64,000 nucleotides of DNA, from the NCBI GenBank assembly GCA_947623455.1, contig OX392532.1, positions 27,316,792-27,380,791 of the forward strand, read 5' to 3'. Below, piece after piece: positions 13,384-25,338 of the stretch. The notes beneath the pieces are model-generated. The model was not told the DNA's origin and made no database searches. It saw only the letters and a program-made list of their open reading frames with translations. Made by a program: the position numbers and the translations under genes. This DNA comes from Mimachlamys varia. Taxonomy: Eukaryota > Mollusca > Bivalvia > Pectinida > Pectinidae. The stretch's first letter is position 1. Each line of letters starts with the position of its first letter.

Positions 13384-13655
13384 CTACATCTCAACGACAT
13401 TTGCTATATCCTGTAATACACTAATGCATTCCTTTAACTTCTCTGGATTACTCTGTAGACGCATCAAAACGTCTGGCTGCATAGGGCGTCGTTGTAGTCC
13501 CTCGTGGAATCTGACTTGAGGTGTTAACATGATGTTCTGTTGAACTGCTACTTGATATTGTTCAAATGCTTTTTGGACGTTCTGGATGGTCTCAAGTACC
13601 TTTGTTTCCAGGTTTCTGTCTTTCAGCAGGCGTATCGTCTCCACCACAAACTCTA
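13384..13655 (-). CDS. Paralogue A terminal coding exon
   Basis: Acceptor ttttttacag, stop TAG at 13384-13386. It encodes residues 473-562, starting LEFVVETIRLLKDRNLETKV. The first about 35 residues align with the last exon of the plus-strand gene. About 55 further residues have no counterpart there, so the two C-termini differ. Confidence 0.8.
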
Positions 13656-16600
13656 CTGTAAAAAAGGATCCAGTATATGTTAAGATACATATAAGCGTAA
13701 TATGAAAGACAAAAACAACGGTTTAATTCAAACTTTTACTCTCATGCACACTCGTTCATTCGTTTGGGCTTATGCTATAACTATTATGAAATTTTATTTA
13801 ATGAACAACGAATAGCTGGCGTAAGCGATACGTCATAATTGAAGTGACATATTGCTCAAGTATATATACGATGACTGCGCTGTCCATGTGACCACTATCG
13901 TGATTATGCGAATTTAAATATTAATAAATGATATCTGGCTTATTACATGAACATGGTTAACGATAGAAAAGTTTCATGCTGTTAAAATACTCACATGGGG
14001 TATCCCTACGTGGCTGCATGTCAAACAGTTTCGAGAAAAAACCCTCAGAAGGTTTAAGATAATGCTGTTTCTGGGATTCTTGGATCCCGAGGAGTCGCAA
14101 GATAACTTTCTTCTGTTTTTGGCTGATCATCTTTGATAGGTCTTCCATTGCTTTTGTAACTGAAATAAATGGAAATGGTATTATACTATGAACGTAATTT
14201 GATTTGTATTTTTAAATTCATTTGTAATGTTTAAATCTGGATTTCGAGTCCCTCATTTACTTGACTGGTCTTTCGTTTGTTATGGTGATGTCTTTCTCTT
14301 CCGTTAAATTTAACCCAGAGACAATTCATAATCATACACTGGAAAACAAAAAGTCAAAAAATAAAAGTCAAGCGTTTCCAATTTTTATGCTTTGTTAAAC
14401 TTGACTCTTTTAATTGAAGAAACTACGTTGAACTTGCTAAGTCTTGAATTCACTAAGTACTAGTATTACATTCTTGCTGTCCCGTAATAATATATTTGAA
14501 GGTTTAAATACATACCAAACAACTGTGACTCTCCTGTGTGAAAATTGACGCCGACTTCAATAAATCCCCTCATATGCTGCACAACCGTTTCATTCAATTT
14601 CAGACGTGAGTTGTGATGCATCCCTTGGTTACTGGCCATCATTTCAGTTTCCTTTATTTCGTGCACATTCTTTTCCAACGCAAACACAAGTTGCAGGTTT
14701 TTTTCACGCTTTTTCCATAACTCTCTTTCAGTCTTGCATGCGACCAGCTCTTTAGCTTCCAACAGTATCTCAATTGTGTCCATTTCTTCTGGAAACTTCG
14801 CCTGGAATTGCTGGAGACAGTGTTTGAAGTATACCATTGCACTCTTGCTCACCAAAGAATCGATCAGACGTGTAACTGGGCGGTGATTGTACAGAAGTGT
14901 CAGGCAGGCGACTATAGCTTGGTCTTTACATCTCTGCATACATTCTTCGCTTCTCTTGGCTTGTCGAAGTTCTTCGGTACGTTCTACCAGACAGGACTGT
15001 AGCTTTTCCAGCTGTGACTTGATCTTATTTCTCTCTTTTAAGACACGTGCGACTTCATTCATCTCTGGCTTTGATGTTGACTTCTCCACTTGTCCCTCTA
15101 AAATGTTTTGTTTATGTTATAACAATGCGATTTAATACTCGAAGGGATATATTTAAACTTAAGAATAACAAAATCAACAATATTATCTAAATGAAAAACA
15201 ACATTCAAAAATCGTATTATAAGTCTTTGAAGTTGAAATAACGACATATCCTATTTTATTTTCTATGGGAGCATATGAGCGTAGAGTTAGTCCTTACTCG
15301 TAAACAGTAGAGGGTCATTCATTTAAATAATTATCACGTGGTAAATTATATTGGAACGAACAACCCATGGTACTGATTGTAATCGCTGCAGAATCGTTAT
15401 TTTTTTGTTTTTTGTTTTGTTTTGCTTACCGACTATTGGTATTTCATCATCGTCTAAGAAAATGATATCGACCTTCATTGCTGTAAATATTTCCTTGTCT
15501 TCAGATGTTAGAGAATGAAAAACACCAATAGCTCTTTCAGGAACCATAAATGTCAGCACACTGCTGCTGGACGGGCTGTGGCCAACAAGGAAGACATCTG
15601 TGTTTTTGACACACAGCAAAGATGCTACATATCCTCGCAGATTTTCCATTTGTTGTCTGTTGACTTTGGAGCCTCCAACGTGGAATTTTACATGCCTAAA
15701 TCCATTTGCTGAAATAGTTCATCAATATCGCATCTATATCATATACTTCCACATTACTGTTCTACTTAACTTTTGCTTAATATATATATTCACAACAGTA
15801 TTTTAATACGACATTTTGGAAAAAAGCAGATTGGCCACATATATTGTTTTATTTTTTTCATGTCTTAAACTTGATATATATTATACAACTGTTTCATAAT
15901 AAAAGATTGTATTAAAGTATATTTAGTGTAAATGACAAGTTCTTTATTCTGTGAAAATGATGAATGTTCAATTAAATTTAAAAAGATCAATCTGTTATTC
16001 ATTGTAAAACACGAGTGTATTGTTTATAAGAAAACAATATTGCCAATAAGAAAGTATAAGTGGTGACTGTTGATATTGAACATATGAGATTCAATACAAC
16101 CAAATTGAAATATAAATAATTATTTAGCATCTGATAATACATAGATGCATTTGTATGTACCTGGTTTTGCTTTTGGTGTAAAAAAGTGTAAAGGCTCTTT
16201 TCGGCACTCCTGCGCGAACGCGACCATATCTTGATGAAGATCTTTTCTGCCAATATGCCATAACATGGCTTGTAGAAGAAGAAGATTGTTACAATTCAGA
16301 AACTCCATGTCTCTTAGTAACTGGAAAAATGACGTAGCTGTTTTAGCTTTGCTTAATGCATCTCTTCCGATAGATCCCTCTGAAAAGGAAATACAAGATA
16401 TTTTGAATTCCCTATTGCCACGAATAACGTACCGTCAGAAACCCACGGTAAACTTCTCTGACGGTTGCATACCATGGGCTAGAAAAGACGGAATTCCTCG
16501 TTTCCTCGAATATAAGTTTATTCGGAGATTTCGACCAATCAGAATGGTCGTGTCTTGTGACACTTTGTTAGATCATTTCACCTTGACCACAACCAGTATA

Positions 16601-19600
16601 TTTCTGTGAGTATGACACCGAAGTCAATCTGAGTATAGTAGGACCTTATATTCTAACACATTCGACACAATTATAACACAATCGACAGGTTATTTTGACA
16701 GGCGGTGCTACAAATTAAACAGAATAAACCAGCTCGATGTCCAGGTTGGATGTATTCACGGATGAAAGTATCGATATGATTGGCTATTATTTTAGTACGA
16801 AAACGAGAGTTTCCATCTATTCTAGCCCACGATATGCTAGCGTCAGAAAAGTGTATAGTGGGTTTCTGACGATGCGAATAACATAAAATGCCAATTACAA
16901 AAATAATAATTATAACACCAGGTTTCCAACAATTTGATCGACCCTTCTGTGTAAAAGTTTTATCCAAGCCGTCATTCCGTTATTTTGAACACGATAACTA
17001 TATACTACCTTTTCAATGGTCTCCATACACAGAGGATTTTATATTAAACGGCAAACCATTGAATTTTCTTTTTATAACATTTCATATGAGGCCTTAACAT
17101 ATTATTGATTTCCTTTACCTGCTTACTGGAAAGGAGCTAGGTCAATCCTACAAAAGGAAAGTAGCTCAGGCAAAACCGTACATTTCCACTGCAAAATGTT
17201 TCAGTTTCACTCCTCATCACGGCAGTGCAAATATCAGTTTGCCAGTTTGACAATTTTAGATATTTCACAAGTAAAAATGTTCCACAAGTTCCATCTTTCC
17301 ACAAGCATTTTTTGTATGTTCTTTTTTGTGATTTATTTTCCCACATACAGTAAGGAATACCAGGATGGGGCCTGGCCTATTCCTGTACATAATCATATAA
17401 AATCACCTTTATTCACTCTCTCATTTGATATGTCGATCATCTAACTCTCTTTGTGTAAAATTCCTTTTTCATTCTTATTCATTCTCTCTCTTTCTACTTT
17501 ATTCTTCTAGCAATAATTACCTGTAATTGTTTCCCAGTTGTTGATTTGTTGGAAAGATTGCGTAGCTAAGATACTGTTTTGGACACTTCAAAACACATAT
17601 TTTGAAGTCATTCATCTCATAGTTGTCATCAAATTTTATCTGATTTTTTGCTTTTAGTAAAGATAAACAGGTTTATTATTGCATTACATTCATTGCTTCC
17701 TACCATTACAATTTTCTCAGTTATTTTTTGTAAATTTTATTAGACTTTGGTATATCCTTTAATTCAATTAAATAAAGTATATTTACCTTTAGTATAATTC
17801 GGTGCATGCATTAGTGTTGGGAATTGGTTTATATTTCATAATCGATCATTGGTTTCAATAAACCGATCAATCATCGATTAATAATCGATCATATGTTGGC
17901 AATAGTTTTGCACGAATTCATGGTGTATATTTAGTATATTTACTTTTTTTGACACTTTTTGTGTGTAATTTGTAGCTATTAGCTACATGTATTAGCTCAT
18001 CATTAGCTATATTTATATTGTTTATCGCCAGTAATTGAATTGCATTATGAATGGATTGTGTTTTGATGCAGATATTAAAACTTTTTACACAATGTTATCT
18101 TGTTGGGTTTATTTTTATCTAACAGTAACATTGTACAGTACGTACTGTCTTGATTCTTGAAATAAAACTCAGCAAACTGTCAGTTCATAACAAATATAAA
18201 TTTCATCTCCTCCTTGGAAACAACAGTAACAAAGCCAAAATGTTTCCAAACAAACGGCCTGGCTTGCTTTTGGGGATACAGTGGAACAGCGACATCGTCC
18301 GCCATCTTGTGTCATTTAAGAATTGAAGTGTTAGAGTTATCCCCCTTTACACATAACAACCTTATTTTTAAAGTTATAAGCGACGGTGTAATGGCGAAGC
18401 GGCCCATGGCGAAGTGAAAGTTAGATTTTTTTGTGTGTCAATCGGCATCTGCACTAGGGAATATTTCAGTAAAATAAGGTTAGATTGTCTCAGTTTCGTA
18501 TGTCTGGTGATATGTTTTTAGATTTTCATTGTGTTCTCAAAAACCACAGTTTTTCTCTTGAAAATCGATCATGCTATTTGTGATCGATCAGTTGATTGAA
18601 AACAATAAACGATCAATCGTCGACGAAATCGATTAATCGGCACACCACTAGCATGCATGTCACATACTGATATATTCATATTTTCATTTTTTGTCAATTT
18701 CCTTAAATAATTTGTACAATTTCGCTAATTCTTGATTCCAACCACGTTTAATTAATATTGCAAGTCCTCTAGAGGAAAGGAACCTCTCGAAAGCAACACA
18801 TTCTCCATCCCACTCTCTTTTTCCATTAAGACATAGTACGTTCATTCCCTCAATTAACTACTTGGCATAAACTTATATCTGCATAAAACAATTAAAATAA
18901 ATTCCTTCGTTTTCCAGAATTATTCAGACCATTAGCATTGATGGTTTATATTGAAAGAGCCATGACAGAAGATCCTTGGAAACATGTTTTCAATACTGCA
19001 TACTTATCATTTTCCGAATAAATGCTCACCACATCGAATCAGCATCTGGAATGTTATCCATCCAGGGAAGAGTCATTTTTGCTTGTTACTCTGCTCTAAT
19101 ATTCCTTTGTATGATGCCACAATCATCTCAGGTTCCTGGGAACTGATGTGAACCCCTTGCCTATTATTTAGGTCATAGATCCTTTTGATAGGGACATTCT
19201 TTTTGAAAAATATTTCTAAGTAACTCACTCTTTGACAATTTTAAACCATTTCTGCATAAAAGAGTTAACTGACTTTGTTGTAGTGTTCAAAGATTCAATA
19301 TGCTTGGATTGTCCTCTCTTTTGTTTATCCTCTAATTACCTCTAGTGTATTATCAATACAGTCACATGTTGATTGGGGTATGTCCTTTTCCCCTTCGTTC
19401 CCCTCACTCTGCTGAGAGTTTACCTGTTCATGATCGCTGTGTGATGGTTATGACCTTACCTGTGCAATTTCTGGTCAGGTGTTCCAGACTCCCGCACAGG
19501 TAATACTGCCTTTGTTGTCTCTGGCTTAGCTTGTTTGGGCAATTGTAAAAACAAATGGTTAGTTTGACTACAATATGTACACTAAGTTCAATTATCGTCA

Positions 19601-21442
19601 GCGAACATACTGAAACAATGTGTCTTCTCTCGGAATTATTCTTTTCGCATTCACTAGTTGTATGTATCTTGTTCCTGTTTCTATCTCTGTTCCTTTGATT
19701 TTTCTTCTTTTAAAAATTGTATTCTTATCCATCAAGCAATTCGATAGGGGCATCCTTGATGGTTACATTGGTAACAGTTGTTTTCACATCAAGGATCTTG
19801 CCAAATCTTTTAATTTCACTTTCAGATATGTCGACGATGTGATGTCTAAAAACAACAAGAAGTCTGCCGACCACGCCGATGGTATATATCCTTCTGAACT
19901 GCTACATCAGCTGCTTACCTCGAACTCTACTTAAATTACGACTAACATGGACAGCCTACTACAAAGCTATACGATACACGTAACGATTTCAATTTTCCGA
20001 TCGTGAAGTTTCCATTTCTGGAAAGTAACATCCCTGCTTCCCAACCTTTGGTGTTTACATGTCGCAGTTGATTCGTTATTCTAGGGCTTGGTCTATATAT
20101 CGATATTTTCGTGATCAATGTCGATGTCGGCTGCTGACAAACAAACTAACAACAAAAGGATTCGAGAAATGCAGTTTGATCAGAACTATGGGCAAGTATC
20201 TTTAAGTGATATGAAGATGGACGTTTTTGAGTATACTCATTATTGTTTTAACTTGTTGTGATTGACAATGCTGACTCAGTTTTCTTTTTGAGGACTTTAT
20301 GTTTACTTGATGTGACCAAGATCTTCATGATGGGTGTCGTCGATAAAGCAGAAGACGCTTACTCTTCCGGAACACCTGTTCTTATTTTCTTTTACAAGGG
20401 TCTTCTTGTAAATATTTCCTTTGTTCATATTTTGTCTCTAGTTTAAGCGATTTTGTGTTCGGATTATGATTTTGTCACCACTTCGGTATTTTCTATTTTT
20501 TATCCTGCAGTAGAGATCTCTGATGATTATACCACTCGCCAATAAGGCATGCGTACTTGTATGTCTCCCCTCGTGAAGTGTGACAACACACTCCCCTTCC
20601 CTGAGTTGGATGCCTTGTATGAAATCCCTGTTGTGGGCCCCATCTAAGCTAGACATAACTTCATCATGTGTCAACCTATGCAGCATGTGTTTTGTTTAAA
20701 ATGCACAATGGTTTCTCTTGAAATAGTGGCCATTATAACAATTTGATGGTACCTGTACCTTCTTTATTGGTACTTGGGCATAGGTAGCAATTCACATCTG
20801 CAGACTCTCACAAAAGTTTACAGTTTGGCACACAACATGCCCAGAATGATTGACCCATGCACTGTAACATCATCAGGGTAGACGACAACTCCTTATTCGA
20901 AATCATTTTATCCATTATTTGGTAAAAGAGAACTGAAACTTGTGTCATTATATTTTCTGAATTGAAAAACAATATTTTAACGAAACATGGTTAACAAACT
21001 GCAAAATAACGAACCGTATCATGCCAGTAAGCTATGGATACTGTTAAATGATATATTCTTTTCATTTTATTAAAATGCGCGAGGTGGTTCGAGATTACCG
21101 TTGGTCAGTTTGTCGGTAGGTTTTTTTTTTTTTGGGGGGGGGGGGGGGGGACTTAATTACTTTCCGATCACTTTCATCTACCTAGTCTGAAATGCTCTCC
21201 CTGATAAACCTATTTTACAAACACACAATCTAATAAAACAAATCAGAATGTGATTAAAAAAAATACTCACCCACGCAGTATGATTTCATTCTGATAATAT
21301 CTTCCTCAACAAGAGCCTGGCCGATTTTGTCAAGGAAAACATTGAAACCCCACATAGGTGAAACAAGGTCACCTTCATCCAAGTTGTTGTCGTCATCATC
21401 AACGTCAGACGTGTTCATGGTTTCCATTGTTGTCACAGACAT
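13384..21442 (-). CDS. Death effector domain / coiled-coil protein, paralogue A (6 coding exons)
   Basis: Coding exons on the minus strand, in order: 21442-21271, 16379-16161, 15708-15430, 15097-14516, 14159-13995, 13655-13384. They total 1689 nt, 562 aa plus TAG, and every junction is phase 1 with a GT-AG intron. Residues 31-110 form a death effector domain: a helix with LDKIGQALVEED, the MKSYC segment, FFQLLRDMEF, then LWHIGRKDL containing the DED RxDL charge motif (residues 102-105). Residues about 132-222 are an unrecognised alpha/beta module, 230-290 a coiled coil, and the rest two small helical exons. The N-terminus has an acidic run. DED proteins are cytosolic adaptors of caspase-8/FADD type signalling; a death or immune adaptor role here is inference. 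No enzymatic domain is seen. The start is the first ATG after the acceptor. A noncoding first exon probably lies near 34.2 kb. Its paralogue is the plus-strand gene at 38342-45303. Confidence 0.85.
13995..14159 (-). CDS. Paralogue A coding exon 5: short helical segment
   Basis: Acceptor atttatttcag, donor GTGAGT, 165 nt, residues 418-472 (MEDLSKMISQKQKKVILRLL). It matches exon 6 of the plus-strand gene (ALEEISKMLNPAQRTSLLRQ) in position, phase and pattern. Confidence 0.75.
14516..15097 (-). CDS. Paralogue A coding exon 4: coiled coil and helical region
   Basis: Acceptor aacattttag, donor GTATGT, 582 nt, residues 224-417. A heptad-rich helix (KSQLEKLQSCLVERTEEL) is followed by QAIVACLTLL and a conserved block LIDSLVSKSAMVYFKH, then KFPEEMDTIEILLEAKEL. 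The plus-strand counterpart is 57 nt longer, with the difference in the C-terminal part of the exon. Confidence 0.8.
15430..15708 (-). CDS. Paralogue A coding exon 3: conserved alpha/beta module
   Basis: Acceptor ctatttcag, donor GTAAGC, 279 nt, the same length as the plus-strand counterpart. It encodes residues 131-223, with the pattern RHVKFHVGG, a helix with SLLCVKNTDVFLVG, then SVLTFMVPE, a helix, and VDIIFLDDDEIPI. I do not recognise the family; the pattern suggests two beta-alpha-beta units. Confidence 0.8.
16161..16379 (-). CDS. Paralogue A coding exon 2: second half of DED with RKDL
   Basis: Acceptor ccttttcag, donor GTACAT, 219 nt. It encodes residues 58-130 including LLLLQAMLWHIGRKDLH, the DED RxDL motif. 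The matching plus-strand exon is also 219 nt. Confidence 0.85.
16430..16878. repeat. Inverted-repeat element in intron 1 of paralogue A
   Basis: 16430-16502 and the reverse complement of 16807-16878 share CGTCAGAAACCCAC, TTCTGACG, GCATA, TGGGCTAGAA and CTCGTTT over about 72 bp. About 300 bp lie between the arms. No target-site duplication could be fixed. Confidence 0.6.
17812..18650. mobile_element. Non-autonomous hAT-type DNA transposon
   Basis: The ends are TAGTGTTGGGAATTGG on the left and, reverse-complemented, TAGTGGTGTGCCGATT on the right, of the hAT consensus type (CAGTGNTGNGCC-like). Both sides are flanked by the 8-bp duplication GCATGCAT (17804-17811 and 18651-18658). Subterminal copies of atcgatca/tcgattaat occur at both ends. 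At 839 bp it has no transposase. Confidence 0.75.
19780..20475 (+). mobile_element. Decayed retroelement fragment with reverse transcriptase remnant
   Basis: TFRYVDDVMSKNN carries the RT catalytic Y-V-D-D box, followed by a frame-shifted remnant that matches the fragment at 56.3 kb (YPTEL, NFPFL-like block). It ends in the family's 3' tail (GGTGTCGTCGATAAAGC, then CGATTTTGTGTTCGG). It is 5'-truncated. The family is probably non-LTR or Penelope-like, not resolved. Confidence 0.7.
21120..21151. repeat. T-run and G-run
   Basis: A 13-base T run followed directly by an 18-base G run, upstream of the paralogue A DED exon within the intron. Confidence 0.8.
21271..21442 (-). CDS. Paralogue A coding exon 1: acidic N-terminus and first half of DED
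   Basis: Preceded by acceptor tactttcag (exon begins 21446, ATG at 21442) and followed by donor GTGAGT. It encodes residues 1-57, with a DVDDDDNN acidic stretch and the first two DED helices. The reading frame upstream of the ATG meets a stop, so translation starts in this exon. Confidence 0.8.
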
Positions 21443-22169
21443 ATTTCTGAAAGTATTACGTATATTACTATTAGCTACTATCAACAATTACAATCATATA
21501 AGTTCTGTATAGCTTATTGAGATCTTCTCTTTAACAACTGAATAGGAATAATTTGTCTGGAAGTATATTGTTTGCCTATTTTTCGAAATAAGGTATTCAT
21601 CAAGCGTTTAAAAAACGTTTTTAAGTCTAATGCACTATTTAGAAATATTTAAGATAATGTAGTTATTAGTCTTTATTATTTATAAAAGAAAACAAAAAAA
21701 AGAAAAAAAAACTATAAAAATAAAAAAAAAACTTGGTTATTAACCTTCAGAAATCTTAAATGAAGGTAAGATTTTAAACTCCTTTCCTCAAAAATTGTTA
21801 TAACTTTATTTAATCATTAAAACTAATTAGCCAAATAGATCTATTTCTGTTTTACTTGATTTACCTTTATATTTTATTTGACAGGTGCATGTTATCATCC
21901 GTAATACTATAAACTATACATGTTTCATTTTAATGACTCAATACCTATGTATTGAAATGTTGTTTTCTCCAATCATTCACAGATTTTTCTCTTCTTTTAC
22001 CCGTTCAAGATTTCTTTGTCACCCCTAGGGTATGACAGACAGCACGAGCTGGCAACAATGTAATGGCGTCACGACAACAATGCCATCACGCCAAGTCAAC
22101 AATTCAATCATGTCACCTGAGCATTGTGTTACATTGATCATGGTACTTTCGTAACAGAATAGAAAATGA

Positions 22170-22355
22170 TGGGAGACAAAATTATCATCCCCTACATCGA
22201 TGTTGTGACAGATAAATATCCAGCCCTTGGGGTGATTTGCTTGATTGTCTAACCCTCGGCAGAGCCTCGGGTTAGACAACCAAGCATAGCACCCCGTGGG
22301 TCGGATATTTCTCTGGCACACCCTTAAAGTAGGGGAAGACTATATTAATCAATAG
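22170..22355. repeat. Foldback with CTCGGCAGAGCCTCG centre, copy 1
   Basis: The arms are about 85 bp, 22170-22255 against 22269-22355, nearly perfect near the centre (TTGTCTAACCC / GGGTTAGACAA) and weaker outwards. The centre TCGGCAGAGCCTC is shared with the foldback at 44340-44440, whose inner arms differ. Confidence 0.7.
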
Positions 22356-24427
22356 AATTTATGAAATATTTATCGATTTTCTTTTAATTTAACACCTTAA
22401 TCCAAAATCATTGACTTGAATCTTTCTGTATTAATCAAATGTATATTGCGTGAAGGCATGATAATCTTCATCAAAACTAAATTAGTATGCCTAATTCATT
22501 ATCGACTATAACCACCTGTGACAGGAGACCTTAATAGAGTATTTTGTTAGTGATGTAGTAAGTTCTCAAATATTTTTTTGCCTTACTTTTGGTTAGTAAT
22601 ATGATATTATACTGTTTTATAAGGAGATATCAGAAAAAAATGAACTCTGATTTTTTAAAAAGCTTTTCATTCTGAGTACAATTACAAGGGACGACATTAT
22701 TTTGTAAGTAGATAGTATGCTATTAGCAGAACAGGTGTAAAGAGCCTCATGCACAAGCGAAAAAAATTTAATTGAAATTGAAACACAGTTGTTATTGCCT
22801 GGTGCATCTGTAATGTTTCTCGTATTAAGTATTATACACACTTAGATAAAAAATAGAGAATAACGCTTCTTTAGCCAAACCATAATCCGAAACTCAAAAT
22901 CGATTAAACTAGGGACAAAGTATGAAAAAGGAAAGCTTACCGGGAACTTCATTAATAGTTAAAGCTAACAGACGTAATCATTATAGATTTTTTAAATTAA
23001 CAAATTAATTACAACACATAATCAAAGTACTGAAAGTACTGAAACGCTAAAACTTCAAACAATAGTTTGTATATTTCGACAGCTATTGAAGTGTTTTTGT
23101 TGTAGGGTTACTAAGTTTCGATATTAGAAAGTTTCAGAATAAGGATTAAGTAAATATTTAGAGTAAACTCAATAACACACCAGTTGTTTAGCTAGACGAG
23201 TTGTATTTCAAGCTACATGTACAATTTAGTGCAGTGCTTTAAAGGTTCCATATACGTAATTTCAGCAATTGTTTTCGAGATTTTGAAAATTTACGAAAAA
23301 AAGTCGAGTTGATAACTATGCAAAAATATGTCTAAAACGAAGTAAACATAAGCGGTAACTAACAAAAAATTCTTGACAGAAAATTCCAAATAATTCAGGT
23401 GTGGCTCATTTCAACAACAAGACGAAGTTAGAAGACAGTTCAAAATGGACAGGTGTTTACAAATACAGAGTTTCAACCGCTGCTGTACCGGTAACCGCAT
23501 ATGAATTCATCTTGAATATTGTTGGTCTACAATCTATAAATAAAATAAGTTATTAGGTTTGATTTTCTCTTCAAGTTTTGCAAAAAATCATATCCGAGAT
23601 CTAGATGGAAATGTAAGATGACGATTAATTACGGGAGCATTGGCAGAGACATATACATTAACAAATGTACTAGTTTGTTTCAATATTAACATAGATGTTA
23701 TTGTTAGGTAATAAAAGTTTGCATTATGACGTAGACATATCATAGCAACCTAAAAGTATGATTAATGAGTGGCAGGTTTTAAGTGTACATAGGATTTAGG
23801 TCGTCTTCTAGCTTTGAGCTTGAGGAAATTTCTCTAAATTTTATTTACAAGATGTTACAAAATCAAAAGGATTGGACAACAGTCTTAAAGCCTATATAAG
23901 TCCTATTACGATATCTTTACCAAGCCGGAGAAAAATAATGGTATGCAAATATGTCATATTCACTTACATCTCTAGGCCTAATTATCAATTATCAAGTTAA
24001 TTTAATTACAAAGCAATGAAAATTACATGTATGTTGGCCGTGACCTATGTATATAGGGCCGCACAGAATTACGGGAATTTACACGATAAAAGTTATTGCA
24101 TATCAGAGAAATAATATAAGTGTATTTCCACTTAATAACTTATATTGTGTCAATTGCTATGTACACTATACAGGTTTTGATCAAGTTTCATTAAAACAAA
24201 AATGTGAACCTTTGACAGTGTATAGTGATATGTGAAGCACAGATAACGTAATTATAAAACCACGAGCTTTTTCTCGCCATAAAAAAATATAAGTGTTATT
24301 TTCAATAAATCAAGTGTTTTGACAATTCATATGTACACGTACATTCTGCAGGTTCTGATAATGTCTCATTAAAATTGTATACTCATTACAATATTAAGTA
24401 AGAAAATCGATCAAGTTTGTTCATTCA
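22356..24427. other. No coding exon seen (inferred intron 1 of paralogue A)
   Basis: AT-rich, with only the retroelement tip at 22865. Short ORFs lack splice sites or protein-like composition. Confidence 0.5.
22865..22935 (-). mobile_element. Retroelement 3' tip
   Basis: AAACCATAATCCGAAACTC, ATCGATTAAACTAGGGACAA and AAGGAAAGC: the terminal tail only. Confidence 0.5.
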
Positions 24428-24470
24428 GTATATACCACGGACTTAGATTATCCAAGTCCGTGGTATATAC
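24428..24470. repeat. Perfect 17-bp hairpin
   Basis: GTATATACCACGGACTT, a 9-base loop, then AAGTCCGTGGTATATAC. A decayed relative (ACCACGGATTT and AAGTCCGTGAT) lies at about 644-682. Confidence 0.8.
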
Positions 24471-25081
24471 ATTGTATATATCACAACGTTAGTGACGATC
24501 AGGGGGAGTAGCTCGTAAATAACATTATCATATCCAGAGGGCGGATTTACACTGTAATTACGAATTAATATTTCCGACTGATTGGTCAAGTATTTTGGTT
24601 TAAGCGCATGTACAAGGTAATATTACTTTGAAATCCAAATCAGGGTCGTTTGGCTATGACGCGATTATATAATCAAAGTTTAACAGCAAACTACACCATG
24701 CCAGTACATTCCACGATCCGTATACGAGTGTAAAGCACAGAGAGGTATAGGCCTATAACACGAATGCATGTATACACGCGAGAGGTCAACCACGCGAGAG
24801 GTCAACCAGGGGCAGAGACGTAATATTTAAATGAGCCGTGGGAGTGAAAAATTGATTTCTTTGTTACAAATAGCATATAGATTAATTCAAGTCATCATAA
24901 TTATTAACAATATCATGGGAACATCATTTCCTGTTAGGTTAAGGCTTTCAAATAGTTCAGATATCATGCGATTGGTAGCAATTCAAGATTTTCAGGAGCG
25001 GGAGGGGAAAAAATGACATGGGTCAAAGGTCACAGAATAGTGGTAGCAATAGACGCAAAACTACTCGTAGTTTTAGCGCTA

Positions 25082-25338
25082 AAAATAAAAAGTCTAGCAA
25101 TAGACGACTTTTTTCACAAACATATCTATTTATTTTGAACTTCCTGGCATGTTTTCTCTATAAATTATTTAATAATTTAATTGGCAAAGACTGTACCACG
25201 TGATCGCTGACCCCTCTTTCAACATGTGAACCCCATTGGGGCCAAATCAATTATCTAGCTGACCGCCATCCTTACTCTTTCGATACAATCAAAAGACTCT
25301 TATTTGTTTACCTGTATTAGAAAAAAAACTGGTTGAAA
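25082..25338. repeat. Direct repeat block A, copy 1
   Basis: Shares CAATAGACGACTTTTTTCAC, TGTACCACGTGATCG, ATGTGAACCCCATTGGGGCC and CTTATTTGTTTACCTGTATT with 31004-31250. Confidence 0.75.

Noticed and set aside
14654..15135. Other frames over 14.6-15.1 kb on both strands
   Set aside because: Shadows of the paralogue A coiled-coil exon.
21075..21110. tRNA-like GGTTCGAGATTACC box
   Set aside because: No A box and no cloverleaf could be built around it.
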